DNA of 64,000 nt from Halalkalicoccus tibetensis (GCF_037996645.1 NZ_JBBMXV010000004.1:1-64000); one strand, 5' to 3'. Shown: positions 6,937-15,322, counted from the first letter of the stretch. The notes: generated by a model not told the origin, from the letters alone. Numbers and translations: made by a program.

Positions 6937-7685
6937 CGGAACGCGCCGAAGACCTCGCTGTCGAGGCGCGTCGCGACCCGATCCGCGAGCGTCTCGAGGT
7001 TGCGGGTGTCGTCGCGGTTGTACCGCACGAGCCGCTCGAGGGCCTCCTCGTCGCCCCGTTCGTAGGCGTGCCACAGCCTGACGGCCTCGCGGCCGTCGAC
7101 GCCCGCCTCCTCGCGGCCGATCCCGAGCTCCCCCTCGATCGCCTTCAGCCCGCCCGTGAGCCCCGCCTGCTTGCAGGGGTACATCAGATCGAGGTGGGGG
7201 GTGTCGATCGAGAGGTCGAAGCTGGTCTCGAGGAAGGGGACGTCGAAGCGGGCGCCATTGAAGCTGACGAGCAGATCCGCCGCGTCGAGCTCCTCGGAGA
7301 CGGCCTCGCGGGTGAGGTCGTCGCCGGCGACCAGCGTCTCGGTCTCGCCGCCACAGTGAAAGCTCACCGTCGTCACCCGGTCGCGGTCCTTGCTGAGGCC
7401 GGTCGTCTCGATGTCGAAGAAACACGTCCCGGACCGGAAGTTCTCGTAGAAGCGCCAGTGGCTCGCGGAGGGTAGCCGATCGGCGAAGTAGGCGGCGTTT
7501 CGCCGGTCGAGCTCGGTTCTGGCCTCCGCGACGAACGACTCGATCGACGCGGCTCGCGAGTCGCCCACGGGAAGCGAGCCCGCCTCCCTGAAGGCGTCCC
7601 AGTCGGTGATCCCCGCCTCCCAGAGCTTCCGCTCGGTCCGCTCGCCCACGCCGTCGGCGGCGATGAAGCTGTTCTCTACGCGCAC
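6933..7685 (-). CDS. Ribonuclease H-like (YprB-type) 3'-5' exonuclease
   Basis: A 250-residue protein. The first 60 residues contain a helix-hairpin-helix-like segment, IAADGVGERTERKLWEAGI. From about residue 85 comes an RNase H-like exonuclease domain: CFFDIETTGLSKD (DxE motif), VSFNGARFDVPFLE (second acidic motif) and RYNRDDTRNLETLA (YxxxD motif). This DnaQ/YprB-like set suggests a nuclease acting on DNA or RNA. All expected acidic catalytic residues appear to be present. The gene is convergent with the cyclophilin-like gene and lies 30 bases downstream of the AlaX-like gene on the same strand. Confidence 0.85.
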   Translation of the reverse strand: MRVENSFIAADGVGERTERKLWEAGITDWDAFREAGSLPVGDSRAASIESFVAEARTELDRRNAAYFADRLPSASHWRFYENFRSGTCFFDIETTGLSKDRDRVTTVSFHCGGETETLVAGDDLTREAVSEELDAADLLVSFNGARFDVPFLETSFDLSIDTPHLDLMYPCKQAGLTGGLKAIEGELGIGREEAGVDGREAVRLWHAYERGDEEALERLVRYNRDDTRNLETLADRVATRLDSEVFGAFR

Positions 7686-7715
7686 GCGATACGGTCGGCG
7701 ACCGAGGGAAATAAC

Positions 7716-8453
7716 CTATTCGTCTTCGAGGACGAACGCGATCCGCTCCCCGTCCGCGCCCCGCGTCTCGCGGCCCGTCACCTCGACCCGGCCGATCTCC
7801 TTGGTGTCCTCCACGTGGGTGCCCGCGCAGGCGACCCGGTCGAACGGGTCGTCCGGATCGCCGATCTCGACGATCCGCACCTCGGTGATGCTGTCGGGCA
7901 GCAGTTCGAGGCGCGTTCGTTGGGGATCGAGCTCGCGTTCGGCCCGTTCGCGTTCGAGCGTGTACCACCGGACGCCGAGACCCGCCTCGACCAGCTCGTT
8001 CATCCGGTCCTCGATATCGGTCAGCTGCTCGTCCGAGAACCGCTCGTACGCACAGTCGAGGCGCGCGCGGTCGGCGTGGAGCTGGTTTCCGGTCGTCGGC
8101 GCGTCGTACCCCTCGAGCAGCAGCGCCGACAGCAGGTGCTGGGCGGTGTGATAGCGCATGTGGGCGCGCCGGCGCTCCCAGTCGAGCTCTCCCCGAACCA
8201 TCTCGCCGGCGGTCGGCCCCGCGTCCCCGCTCTCGACGACGTGGTAGACCTCGTCGGTCTTCTGAACATCCGGAACGGGCCAGGTCTCGCTCCCCGAGAG
8301 CGCCCCGTGGTCGGCCGGCTGGCCCCCACCCTCCGGGTAGAAGTGGGTGGCGTCGAGGACGACCCGCGACGTTTCGCCGTCGTCGATGACGCGCTCGACG
8401 CGCGCATCGAACTCCCGGACGGTCGAGTCCTCCAGATAGCGCTGTTCGGTCAT
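7716..8453 (-). CDS. alaX: Alanyl-tRNA editing protein AlaX
   Basis: A 245-residue stand-alone editing protein that hydrolyses mischarged tRNA-Ala (Ser- or Gly-tRNA-Ala). It has an N-terminal glycine-rich beta domain (THFYPEGGGQPADHG) followed by the editing domain with the zinc motif HTAQH (about residue 100) and CAGTH near the C-terminus. The length and the N-terminal domain suggest the AlaX-M/L group. The frame is open upstream to 8771, but ATG 8453 fits the family start and a TATA-like CTTATG lies about 27 bases upstream. The neighbouring gene is a divergent HD hydrolase. Confidence 0.92.
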   Translation of the reverse strand: MTEQRYLEDSTVREFDARVERVIDDGETSRVVLDATHFYPEGGGQPADHGALSGSETWPVPDVQKTDEVYHVVESGDAGPTAGEMVRGELDWERRRAHMRYHTAQHLLSALLLEGYDAPTTGNQLHADRARLDCAYERFSDEQLTDIEDRMNELVEAGLGVRWYTLERERAERELDPQRTRLELLPDSITEVRIVEIGDPDDPFDRVACAGTHVEDTKEIGRVEVTGRETRGADGERIAFVLEDE

Positions 8454-8474
8454 ATCCACGCTACTCGCTCGCCG

Positions 8475-8487
8475 GACATAAGCATCG
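8475..8487 (-). promoter_or_regulatory. Probable promoter of alaX
   Basis: On the minus strand GATGCTTATGTCC lies 22-34 bases before the ATG at 8453, fitting a leaderless promoter. Weak TATA match. Confidence 0.35.
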
Positions 8488-8612
8488 TCGGCGACGTAGG
8501 AACATTGGACCCGACCACCGATCGATACCGAGACCGTCGTAACGCTAAAGAGTAAAACACACGTTTTTGTAGGTAACAATGAACGACGACAGGACGCTTT
8601 CGAGGTGTTTCT

Positions 8613-9305
8613 ATGGGCGTTGAGATCAAGGAGACGCCCGTCTCGGACGAGGAGTTCGAATCGATGAAGGAGTTCGTCTACGAGTATCTCGACGCGAGCG
8701 TCCAGAACGAGGAGGAGGGCGGGCGCATGCGGTGGTATCCGTGGCATTCGGCGGAGTACCGGTTCAACCACACGCTGAACGTGCTATCGCTGGCCGAGGA
8801 GATCGCCGAGGCCGAGGGCGCCGACGTCGACGTCGTCCGGGTCGCCGCGCTGTTTCACGACGTCGCCAAGCTCGACGCCGACCAGGAGATCCACGCCGAG
8901 GAGGGCGCGCGCGTCGCCCGCGAGTATCTCTCCTCGCGGGGCTCGTTCCCGACCTCCTTCATCGACCGGGTCTGCCGGGCGATCGACGCCCACACCCACA
9001 CGGGCGAGCTTTCGGAGCTCTCGCTCGAGGGCCAGTGTCTGATCGAGGCCGACCTGCTCGATAAGGTCGGCGCGAACGGCACCGTGCTCATGCTGCTTCG
9101 GATGGGCTACGAGGCCCGCACCCACATGGACAGCGCGACGATGGTCCACCGGGTCTACGAGCGCGGCAAGGAGGCCTGCGAGCGCGTCGAGAGCGACACG
9201 GGTCGGAGCCTCGCGCACGAACGGCTCAAGCGCGTGCGCTGGTTCTGCGAGTGGCTCGAGATGGAGGTCCCCGAGATGGAGCGCGATACCGAGGCCCTAG
9301 AGTAG
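8613..9305 (+). CDS. HD-domain phosphohydrolase
   Basis: A 230-residue HD-superfamily hydrolase. The first conserved His is in RFNHTLNVLSLAEEIA, the HD pair in RVAALFHDVAKLDAD, and further His residues in DAHTHTGELSEL and the following helices. Such proteins cleave phosphomonoesters or nucleotides using bound metal; the substrate cannot be read from sequence. The ATG at 8613 follows GAGGTG, a possible Shine-Dalgarno sequence. A 14-codon ORF (8579-8623) overlaps the start and is probably chance. The stop overlaps the stop of the convergent lysE by nine bases. Confidence 0.85.
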   Translation: MGVEIKETPVSDEEFESMKEFVYEYLDASVQNEEEGGRMRWYPWHSAEYRFNHTLNVLSLAEEIAEAEGADVDVVRVAALFHDVAKLDADQEIHAEEGARVAREYLSSRGSFPTSFIDRVCRAIDAHTHTGELSELSLEGQCLIEADLLDKVGANGTVLMLLRMGYEARTHMDSATMVHRVYERGKEACERVESDTGRSLAHERLKRVRWFCEWLEMEVPEMERDTEALE

Positions 9306-9938
9306 GGCCAGCGCCCGGTAGAGGAAGACGACCCCGAAGCCCGCGAGGACGAGGGCGCTCCCCGCGGCGACCAGCGGCGCGAACCCGTCGATCCGTCGGC
9401 CCGCCCGGACCAACGCCGCCGGGAACAGCGTGATCCAGAGCGCGATCCCCGCGAAGAAGCCGAGAACGATGGCGACGCTCCCGGTCGCGACGCCCAGCTC
9501 GCCGATCACGGGCACCGCGACCGAGAGGGTACCGGGATCGAGCAGCGCCACGCCGACGGTGAGCCACCAGAGCACCTGGTACGGGTTGGTCAGCGAGAGC
9601 ATGAACGTCCTCCGGAACCCCTTCGAGGCGCTGCTCTCGCCCTCGACGAACGATCCGCGGGCGCTCCGCGCGGCGTCGAGCGCGAAGTAGAGCATGAGCA
9701 GTCCGCCGACCGCCATCATCCCGGCTCGCAGCGTCGGGGCGTCCTGCAGCACGGTCGCGACGCCCGCGAGCGCGACGACGAAGAAACAGGCGTCGGCGCT
9801 CATCGCGCCCAGTCCGGCGCGAACGCCCGCATCCCATCCCCGCAGAACGCTCTCCTCGGCGATGATCGCGTTCATCGGCCCCGGCGGGGCCGCGAGCGAG
9901 AGGCCCAGCAGGATCCCGGCGATCGCCGCCCCGAGCAC
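9297..9938 (-). CDS. LysE-family amino acid exporter
   Basis: A 213-residue membrane protein with about six hydrophobic segments. The family motif lies in the first helix region: GILLGLSLAAPPGPMNAIIAEE. LTNPYQVLWWLTVG follows near the middle. LysE/RhtB-type proteins export basic amino acids, homoserine or threonine. It starts with GTG at 9938, directly abutting the thrC stop, so both are probably on one transcript. A threonine or homoserine exporter next to threonine synthase would make metabolic sense, but substrate identity is an inference. Confidence 0.85.
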   Translation of the reverse strand: MLGAAIAGILLGLSLAAPPGPMNAIIAEESVLRGWDAGVRAGLGAMSADACFFVVALAGVATVLQDAPTLRAGMMAVGGLLMLYFALDAARSARGSFVEGESSASKGFRRTFMLSLTNPYQVLWWLTVGVALLDPGTLSVAVPVIGELGVATGSVAIVLGFFAGIALWITLFPAALVRAGRRIDGFAPLVAAGSALVLAGFGVVFLYRALALL

Positions 9939-11135
9939 TCAGATCCCCTTGCCCATCAGGTGGCTGCGCAGCACGTCGCTGTCCTTGTTGGCGGTCGCGG
10001 TGTTGAGCAGGATGACCGTCGAATCGGCGTCGAACTCGCCGCGATCCGCCAGTTCCCAGGCCCCGCTCGCGGCCGCGGCACAGGTCGCGCCCATCTCCAG
10101 GCCCTCGCCCTTCGCGACCGCGATCGCGCTCTCGAGGATCTCCTCGTCGGGCGTCGCGACCGCACCGCCATCGGATTCGCGCAGACACTCGAGGATCCAC
10201 GGGCTCGCGCCGGGGTCGGGGATCTCGATCCCGCCACAGATCGTGTCGGGATGCTCGACGGGCTCGTGGTGGTCCTCTCCCTCCTCGAAGGCCTCGACGA
10301 TCGGCGCACAGCCCTCGGCCTGGGCGGCGTACATCGCCGGGAGCTCGTCGATCAGGCCGTGCTCCCGGAGCTCTTTGGCGCCCTTGTGCATCCCGACGAG
10401 GCCGACGCCGCCGCCGGTGGGGTAGACGATCGCGTCGGGGGCCTCCCACTCGAGCTGTTCGAGGATCTCGTAGCCCATCGTCTTCTTGCCCTCGTGGCGA
10501 TAGGGCGTGACGAACGTTTGGACGGAGTGCCAGCCCTCCTCTTCGCCCTCCTCGTCCATCGCGTCGGCGTAGGCCGCGCCCGCGTCGCCGATCCGCCCGC
10601 CGACGACGGTCATGTCTCCCCCATGAACGTTCACCATCGCCTTGTTGGTGAAGCCGGATCGCGAGGGGAGGAAGACGTGCGAATCGATGTCGGCCCGGCC
10701 GGCGTAGGCCGCGGCGGCCTGCCCGGCGTTGCCCGCCGAGGCCAGTGCGATATCGCTTGCGCCCTCCTGAGCGGCCGCCGTCATCGCCACCGTCTGGCCG
10801 CGGTCCTTGAAGCTCCCCGTCGGGTTGCGGCCCTCGTCCTTGATCAGCACGCGCCCGACGCCCATCTCCTCGGCGAGCTTCTCGCACTCGACCAGCGGCG
10901 TCGCGCCCTCGTCCATCGTAACCGCCGATTCGCGGGTGAACGGCAGCAGCTCCTCGTAGCGCCACATCGAGTCGAACGGCCGCTCGGCGAGCGTCTCGCG
11001 ATCGAGGTCGATCGCGTCGTGGTCGTAGGCCGGATCGAGGATCCCGCCGCAGTCGGGACAGCGCTGGGCGTCGGGGCCGACCCGCTCGCCGCAGTCGATA
11101 CAGTCCAGGCCGACGAAGGCGGACGTCGTCTCCAT
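9939..11135 (-). CDS. thrC: Threonine synthase
   Basis: A 398-residue PLP-dependent enzyme that converts O-phosphohomoserine to threonine. An N-terminal zinc-ribbon-like segment (CIDCGERVGPDAQRCPDCGG, residues about 14-33) is typical of archaeal threonine synthases. The PLP lysine is in NPTGSFKDRG (about residue 110), with SAGNAGQAAAAYAGRA and TGGGVGLVGMHKGAKEL as cofactor and phosphate loops. Cysteate synthase and other fold-II enzymes are alternatives, but the zinc ribbon favours ThrC. It is upstream of, and abuts, the LysE-type exporter. Confidence 0.88.
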   Translation of the reverse strand: METTSAFVGLDCIDCGERVGPDAQRCPDCGGILDPAYDHDAIDLDRETLAERPFDSMWRYEELLPFTRESAVTMDEGATPLVECEKLAEEMGVGRVLIKDEGRNPTGSFKDRGQTVAMTAAAQEGASDIALASAGNAGQAAAAYAGRADIDSHVFLPSRSGFTNKAMVNVHGGDMTVVGGRIGDAGAAYADAMDEEGEEEGWHSVQTFVTPYRHEGKKTMGYEILEQLEWEAPDAIVYPTGGGVGLVGMHKGAKELREHGLIDELPAMYAAQAEGCAPIVEAFEEGEDHHEPVEHPDTICGGIEIPDPGASPWILECLRESDGGAVATPDEEILESAIAVAKGEGLEMGATCAAAASGAWELADRGEFDADSTVILLNTATANKDSDVLRSHLMGKGI

Positions 11136-11227
11136 ACCGGGGCTTGCCGGCCGGGGACAAAGGGCTTCCTCTGTAACGCGGGCAGCGCGTAGCAGGGACT
11201 TAGTAGGCGGCCGCCGAAGCCGATGAC

Positions 11228-12478
11228 ATGAACGTCGTGGTCGTCGGCGGCGGGCTCGCCGGGCTGGTCTGTGCCCGCCGGCTCGCGAGCGAGGGGGTGG
11301 AGGTAACGCTGTTCGAACGCGAACCCGAGGTCGGCGGGCGGGTCCGCTCGGTCCATGAGAACGGCTTCACCTTCGATCGGGGCTTTCAGGTACTGTTCAC
11401 GGCGTATCCCGCGGCGAAGACCGAACTCGACTACGACGCGCTCGACCTGCGGTACTTCACGCCGGGGGCCTGCCTCGCCCGGCCCGGGGAACGTTCGGTG
11501 CTCTCGGACCCGCTCGGCGATCCCGGGGCGGCCCTCGAGTCGGCGCTCAACCGCGAGGTCTCCTTTACTGATAAGCTCCGGACGCTCGCGCTGCGCCGCC
11601 GGCTCTCGAAGCTCGACCCCGAGGAGCTGTTCTCCGGCGGGGACCAGACCATCCGCGCGGCGCTGCTCGAACGCGGGTTCTCGGAGAGCTTCATCGGGAA
11701 CTTCGCCGCGCCCTTCTACGGCGGGATCACGCTGGATCGCTCGCTGTCGAGCTCCGCGGCGACGTTCGCCTACACCTTCGCGATGCTCTCGCGGGGCCGG
11801 ATCGCCGTCCCCGCCGGCGGGATGGGCACGATCACCGAGCAGCTCGCCGCGTCGGCCAAAGCGGCGGGCGCCACCGTTGAGACCGGACGCGAGGTTCAGT
11901 CGGTCGACGGCCCGTCGGTCTCCACGGGTGGGGAGTCGCTCGAGGCGGATGCAGTCGTCGTCGCGGCCGACCCGAAGCGTGCCCGCGAGCTGACCGGCGT
12001 GGCATCGATCCCGGCGGAGGCGCTGGGCTGTGTCACCCAGTGGTACTCGCTGTCGGGCGATCTGGGCGGCGGGAAACGGCTGATCCTCGACAGCGAGGGC
12101 GAGGAGGGCGCGCCGAACCAGGTCGTCCCCCACACGGCGGTCGCCCCCGAGTACGCCCCTGACCGGGAGACGCTCCTGAGCGCGACGTTCCTCGGCGAGC
12201 CCGAGGAGAGCGACGCGGCGCTCGCCGAACGGACCCGCGAGACCCTCTCCTCGTGGTATCCCGAGCACGTCTTCGACTCCCTCTCGCTCCTCCATACCGA
12301 CCGGATCCCGTTCGCGCAGTTCGCCCAGCCGCCCGGTTTCTACGCCGACCTGCCCGACGTCCGCGAGCCGGGGGGACCGGTCTACCTTGCCGGCGACTAC
12401 ACCGAGTGGTCCTCGATCCAGGGCGCGATGAAGAGCGGGCGGGTCGCGAGCGAGGCGGTGCTCGAGGACCTCGGGTAG
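11228..12478 (+). CDS. FAD-dependent amine oxidase/phytoene desaturase-like oxidoreductase
   Basis: A 416-residue flavoprotein. The dinucleotide-binding N-terminus VVVVGGGLAGLVCARRLA is followed by LFEREPEVGGRVRS, the second FAD motif of the amine oxidase/carotene desaturase superfamily. The C-terminal FAD motif VYLAGDYTEWSSIQGAMKSG is present. Relatives include protoporphyrinogen oxidase and carotenoid desaturases; the substrate cannot be assigned. No carotenoid genes are adjacent. The stop abuts the stop of the convergent SRPBCC gene (12478/12479). Confidence 0.85.
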   Translation: MNVVVVGGGLAGLVCARRLASEGVEVTLFEREPEVGGRVRSVHENGFTFDRGFQVLFTAYPAAKTELDYDALDLRYFTPGACLARPGERSVLSDPLGDPGAALESALNREVSFTDKLRTLALRRRLSKLDPEELFSGGDQTIRAALLERGFSESFIGNFAAPFYGGITLDRSLSSSAATFAYTFAMLSRGRIAVPAGGMGTITEQLAASAKAAGATVETGREVQSVDGPSVSTGGESLEADAVVVAADPKRARELTGVASIPAEALGCVTQWYSLSGDLGGGKRLILDSEGEEGAPNQVVPHTAVAPEYAPDRETLLSATFLGEPEESDAALAERTRETLSSWYPEHVFDSLSLLHTDRIPFAQFAQPPGFYADLPDVREPGGPVYLAGDYTEWSSIQGAMKSGRVASEAVLEDLG

Positions 12479-12919
12479 CTACTCGTCGGGGTCGTCGGAC
12501 TCATCGGATTCGTCCACGAGATCACGCGCGAGGCTGGCGACCAGCCGCTGGAGCTCGTCGCGGCGGATGTCCGCGCCGAGCCAGTCGGTCAGGAACGCCG
12601 TCCAGCCCCCGAAGGTGAACTCCGAGCGAACCGTCACTCGCGCCTCCTCGCTACCCCCGACTGTGATCCGGGTTCGCATCTCCTCGAAGGGACCCTCCTC
12701 GCCCCGCTGGACGTAGCTGTAGCCGTCCCCGTGTTCGGTGAACTCGAGGGTGATCCCGATGTCCTCACCCGTGGCTTCCACGACGGTCTTCCCCGCCCGC
12801 TGTTCGACCGACTCGATCTCGTACGTGCCGGCGTACTCGACGATGGACTCGGGCGTGAGCGTCCGCTCGACCTCGGCCCGCGGGACGTCGAGCGTCGCCG
12901 TCACCTCGACCTCTCTCAT
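12479..12919 (-). CDS. SRPBCC/START-like domain protein
   Basis: A 146-residue protein with the SRPBCC pattern. It starts with VEVTATLDVPRAEVERTLTP, has a central beta sheet (YEIESVEQRAGKTVVEATGE, ARVTVRSEFTFGG) and a long C-terminal helix with an acidic tail. The fold forms a deep hydrophobic cavity that binds lipids or other small ligands; the ligand is unknown. ATG 12919 was chosen because a clear TATA box lies 25-31 bases upstream, making it leaderless. The open frame continues to 13099 but runs through the promoter. Confidence 0.8.
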   Translation of the reverse strand: MREVEVTATLDVPRAEVERTLTPESIVEYAGTYEIESVEQRAGKTVVEATGEDIGITLEFTEHGDGYSYVQRGEEGPFEEMRTRITVGGSEEARVTVRSEFTFGGWTAFLTDWLGADIRRDELQRLVASLARDLVDESDESDDPDE

Positions 12920-12942
12920 TCGTCCGGTCCTTCGACCGCCAC

Positions 12943-12950
12943 GATATATA
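12943..12950 (-). promoter_or_regulatory. TATA box of the SRPBCC gene
   Basis: GATATATA on the plus strand reads TATATATC on the minus strand, 24-31 bases before the ATG at 12919. It is a strong leaderless promoter candidate. The modular hairpin element begins 37 bases further upstream. Confidence 0.6.
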
Positions 12951-12986
12951 CTGGCTTTGGAGCCGCCGTCCGTCGAACGGGTGGTT

Positions 12987-13142
12987 CGGTGGCCGGCGCG
13001 AACGGAACGCTTTGCGTTCCGTGAGCGGGGCGGGGAAAGGCTGGCGTCCCTGAGAGCGGTCGTCCAACCGGACGACCGCGATGCGGCCCTGGTGGACATG
13101 CAAAGGGCGAGCGAGGGCTGCCAAGCCCGAGTGAGGGCTTTC
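12987..13142 (-). repeat. Modular hairpin element, copy 1 (3' of metallophosphoesterase)
   Basis: In plus-strand order it holds CGGTGGCC (12987-12994), a perfect 9-bp hairpin with 3-base loop (13002-13022), GGCTGG (13039-13044), a perfect 10-bp hairpin with 4-base loop (13056-13079), ATGCGGCCCTGGTGG (13081-13095), ACATGCAAAG (13096-13105), a small GGGCT/AGCCC hairpin, and AGTGAGGGCTTTC (13130-13142). The last box overlaps the stop codon of the minus-strand gene. The boxes recur in the same order at 58055-58243, where the hairpins have different sequences but the same geometry. Confidence 0.75.
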
Positions 13143-13818
13143 AGAGGTAGGCCCGAAGCTCCGAGAGCGGGGGGAACTCCAGGGTCTCGTCGCCGTCCTC
13201 GTCGCGGACGACCGGTCGGAACGCCCCCGGGGGGCCCAGAAGCGGCGAGCGGAGCGCCTCCGCCCGCGAGACGTCGACCCCGGCGGCCAGCCGGGTGAAC
13301 GCCGGAAGCACGAGTGCCCGGCCGCCGCCCGCGGCCGGCCCCAGCAGGTAGCAGGGGCGTTTTCGGCCCTCGATCGTGATCGCCGGGTGGACGTGTCCGA
13401 GGACGTAGCCCTCGGCGCTCCCGGCGCGCTCGTGGCCGTGACAGGCCAGTACCTCGCCCACCCGATGGGTGCTCACCGTCCCGTCGAGAAGCGAGTCGAG
13501 CATCGTGTCGTGGTTGCCCCGCGTCACGACCAGCCGCGCGCCCGCCTCCGCGACGCGGCGTTCGAACGCCCGGAGGCTCTCCTCGACGCCGTAGGGGAGG
13601 TGATCGAAGCTGTGTAGCAGGTCGCCGGCGACGACGACCTCCTCCGGTTCGAACTCCGAGAGCAGTGCTCCGAGGCGTTCGAGCACGTCCTCGCGTTCGC
13701 CGAGCGGGAGCTCGACGCTCGAGGCGCGGTCCTTTCCCAGATGGACGTCCGCGAGCACGAGCGTTTCCTCCGCGGGGAAGTAGGCCGCCCGGTCCCGGAA
13801 GACGCAGTCCTCGAACAC
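13141..13818 (-). CDS. Metallophosphoesterase
   Basis: A calcineurin-like phosphoesterase of about 225 residues. Metal-binding motifs appear in order: LVLADVHLGKD (DxH), VVVAGDLLHSFDHLP (GDxxH-like), VVTRGNHD (GNHD), ACHGHE and GYVLGHVHPAI (GHxH). It resembles archaeal ICC-like or ligase-associated phosphoesterases; the substrate, a nucleic acid or nucleotide, is unknown. No in-frame ATG exists near the expected N-terminus. GTG 13818 is the best start, giving VFEDCVFRDRAAYFP. The frame stays open further upstream but overlaps the J-domain gene. The stop lies inside the last box of the modular hairpin element. Confidence 0.82.
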   Translation of the reverse strand: MFEDCVFRDRAAYFPAEETLVLADVHLGKDRASSVELPLGEREDVLERLGALLSEFEPEEVVVAGDLLHSFDHLPYGVEESLRAFERRVAEAGARLVVTRGNHDTMLDSLLDGTVSTHRVGEVLACHGHERAGSAEGYVLGHVHPAITIEGRKRPCYLLGPAAGGGRALVLPAFTRLAAGVDVSRAEALRSPLLGPPGAFRPVVRDEDGDETLEFPPLSELRAYL

Positions 13819-13870
13819 GGCCGAGGGTTCGTCGCCGCGGGCATGAGCCTGTCGCCGTCCCCGCGCAGGG

Positions 13871-14500
13871 TCAGGCCGACGCCGGGACGGCCTCGGCGCC
13901 CTCCCCGCCCGCGTGGGTGCGTGCGGTGGCGTAGGCGTTTCGCACCCGCTCGAACGACTCGCGGTCCCCGCCCTGGTCGGGGTGGACGTGCTTGACCTTC
14001 TCGCGATAGGCGGCCTTGATCTCGGCCTCGTCCGCGCCCGGCGGGAGCCCGAGCACGGCGAAGGCGGCCATCGTGGCGTCGTCGGTCCCCGAGCCCGACG
14101 AGAGGGTCGGCGTCTCGAAGGGGAGCCGGCGGCCGAGATGGACCCCCGGCATCTCGTGTTCAACCAGCACGGCGTGGGTGTCGGTCGCGTCGATGCGGAA
14201 GAACGCGCGCGCGTCGAAGGTGATCGCGACGTCGCGATCGGGCAGGTAGAACTCGACGGGCCCGCCGGCGACCTCGCGGTTCTCGACGAACTCCTCGCCG
14301 ATGGTCCGGAGGTAGCTTCGGATCTCGCTGCGCTTTCGGTTCTCGCCGCCCGCGGTCGGCTCGCGTCGCTCGTCGGGGAAGAGTCGGAAGCCGACGGCGA
14401 AGACCGCCGCAATGAACACGCCGATGACGAGCCCGACGAGGATCCCGATGACGAGCCACCACGGGAGGAACCACACCAGATCACCCTGCGTGGACTGCAC
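13871..14500 (-). CDS. Membrane-anchored J-domain protein
   Basis: A 209-residue protein with one strong N-terminal transmembrane segment (about residues 9-32, LPWWLVIGILVGLVIGVF) and a C-terminal J domain (about 140-195) containing the invariant HPD in VKHVHPDQGG. The J domain activates Hsp70 (DnaK); being C-terminal and membrane-tethered, it probably recruits DnaK to the inner face of the membrane. The middle part (YLPDRDVAITFDARAFF) is a beta-rich region of unknown role. GTG 14500 was chosen because it sits just before the transmembrane segment. The next gene upstream is PAC2, another chaperone-related family. Confidence 0.8.
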   Translation of the reverse strand: MQSTQGDLVWFLPWWLVIGILVGLVIGVFIAAVFAVGFRLFPDERREPTAGGENRKRSEIRSYLRTIGEEFVENREVAGGPVEFYLPDRDVAITFDARAFFRIDATDTHAVLVEHEMPGVHLGRRLPFETPTLSSGSGTDDATMAAFAVLGLPPGADEAEIKAAYREKVKHVHPDQGGDRESFERVRNAYATARTHAGGEGAEAVPASA

Positions 14501-14565
14501 GCCGTTCGGTAGGGGTGCGAGGACAAAGAAGCTTCGTGATGCGTGACGGGCGCCCTGTGCCCCGC

Positions 14566-15318
14566 CTATCCGATATACCGCAGGTCGTCGTCGGTCGGGA
14601 CGTTCTGGTTCTCGATCTCCTGCATCCGGTCGACGACGTCCTCCATCTCGTCGGCGCGCTCCTCGAGGTCCGAGAGGTCGATCTCGAACTCGAGCAGCTC
14701 CTGGAGGACGCCCAACAGCGCCTGTGCGCTCTTGGGATCGACGAGATAGCCGCTGGTCTCGCCCATCAGACAGGCCGCATCCAGGTCGCGCCGGCCACCG
14801 AGACCCACCAGCAGGCCGCTGATCCCGACGATCCCGCCCTCGGGCTCGTTCTCGCGGAACTCCACGCCTGAGGACTCGAGCGTTTCGATCAGCGTCTCGC
14901 TCGATGCGGCCCCGAGGACGGCGTGTTCCTCGACGAGCTCGCCCGTCGGCACCCCGCCGAGCGCGAGCACCTGCTCGACCTCGAGGTCGGTCGCGACGTC
15001 GAGGACGGCCTCGGCGATCCGGTAGTGGCCGACGCCGCTGCCGGCCTGCTGGTCGCCCGTCACGACGAGCGCGTCGCGGTCCCCGAGCGCGACGTGGTGA
15101 CACTCGATCGAGACGAGCTCGGCGAGTCCCGAGTCCGAGACGGTGACCTGTGGCGGCAGGTGCTCGGAGTGGATCCGGCGGACGAGCTCGCCATCGCCCT
15201 CCTCGATCAGGTGTTCGGCGACGAGCGTTCCGACGTGGCCGACACCGGGAAGCCCCTCGATCAACACCGGATCGGCGAACTCGGGCTCGGCGAGTACCTC
15301 GACCTCTACGTCGTTCAT
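14566..15318 (-). CDS. PAC2-family (proteasome assembly chaperone) protein
   Basis: A 250-residue PAC2 protein. The N-terminus has DPVLIEGLPGVGHVGTLVAEHL and VTGDQQAGSGVGHY, family hallmarks, with ALGGVPTGEL and GIVGISGLLVGLG in the middle. A C-terminal helical region carries a coiled-coil-like DLSDLEERADEMEDVVDRM. Eukaryotic PAC2 helps assemble the 20S proteasome; archaeal homologues are often encoded near nop10 and aIF2-alpha, as here, and their role is less certain. ATG 15318 gives the family start; an upstream ATG at 15366 would overlap nop10. It lies four bases after the nop10 stop. Confidence 0.88.
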   Translation of the reverse strand: MNDVEVEVLAEPEFADPVLIEGLPGVGHVGTLVAEHLIEEGDGELVRRIHSEHLPPQVTVSDSGLAELVSIECHHVALGDRDALVVTGDQQAGSGVGHYRIAEAVLDVATDLEVEQVLALGGVPTGELVEEHAVLGAASSETLIETLESSGVEFRENEPEGGIVGISGLLVGLGGRRDLDAACLMGETSGYLVDPKSAQALLGVLQELLEFEIDLSDLEERADEMEDVVDRMQEIENQNVPTDDDLRYIG

Positions 15319-15322
15319 GTCC

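Noticed and set aside
8579-8623. A 14-codon upstream ORF overlapping the HD hydrolase start
   Set aside because: Such short frames are expected by chance; there is no further evidence for translation.
9226-11160. Very long minus-strand frame (644 codons) across lysE and thrC
   Set aside because: It is an Arg-rich alternative frame of thrC/lysE with no domain features; the true frames have clear motifs.
12479-13099. Extended start for the SRPBCC gene (206 codons)
   Set aside because: It would run through its TATA box and the modular hairpin element; ATG 12919 fits the promoter and the family.
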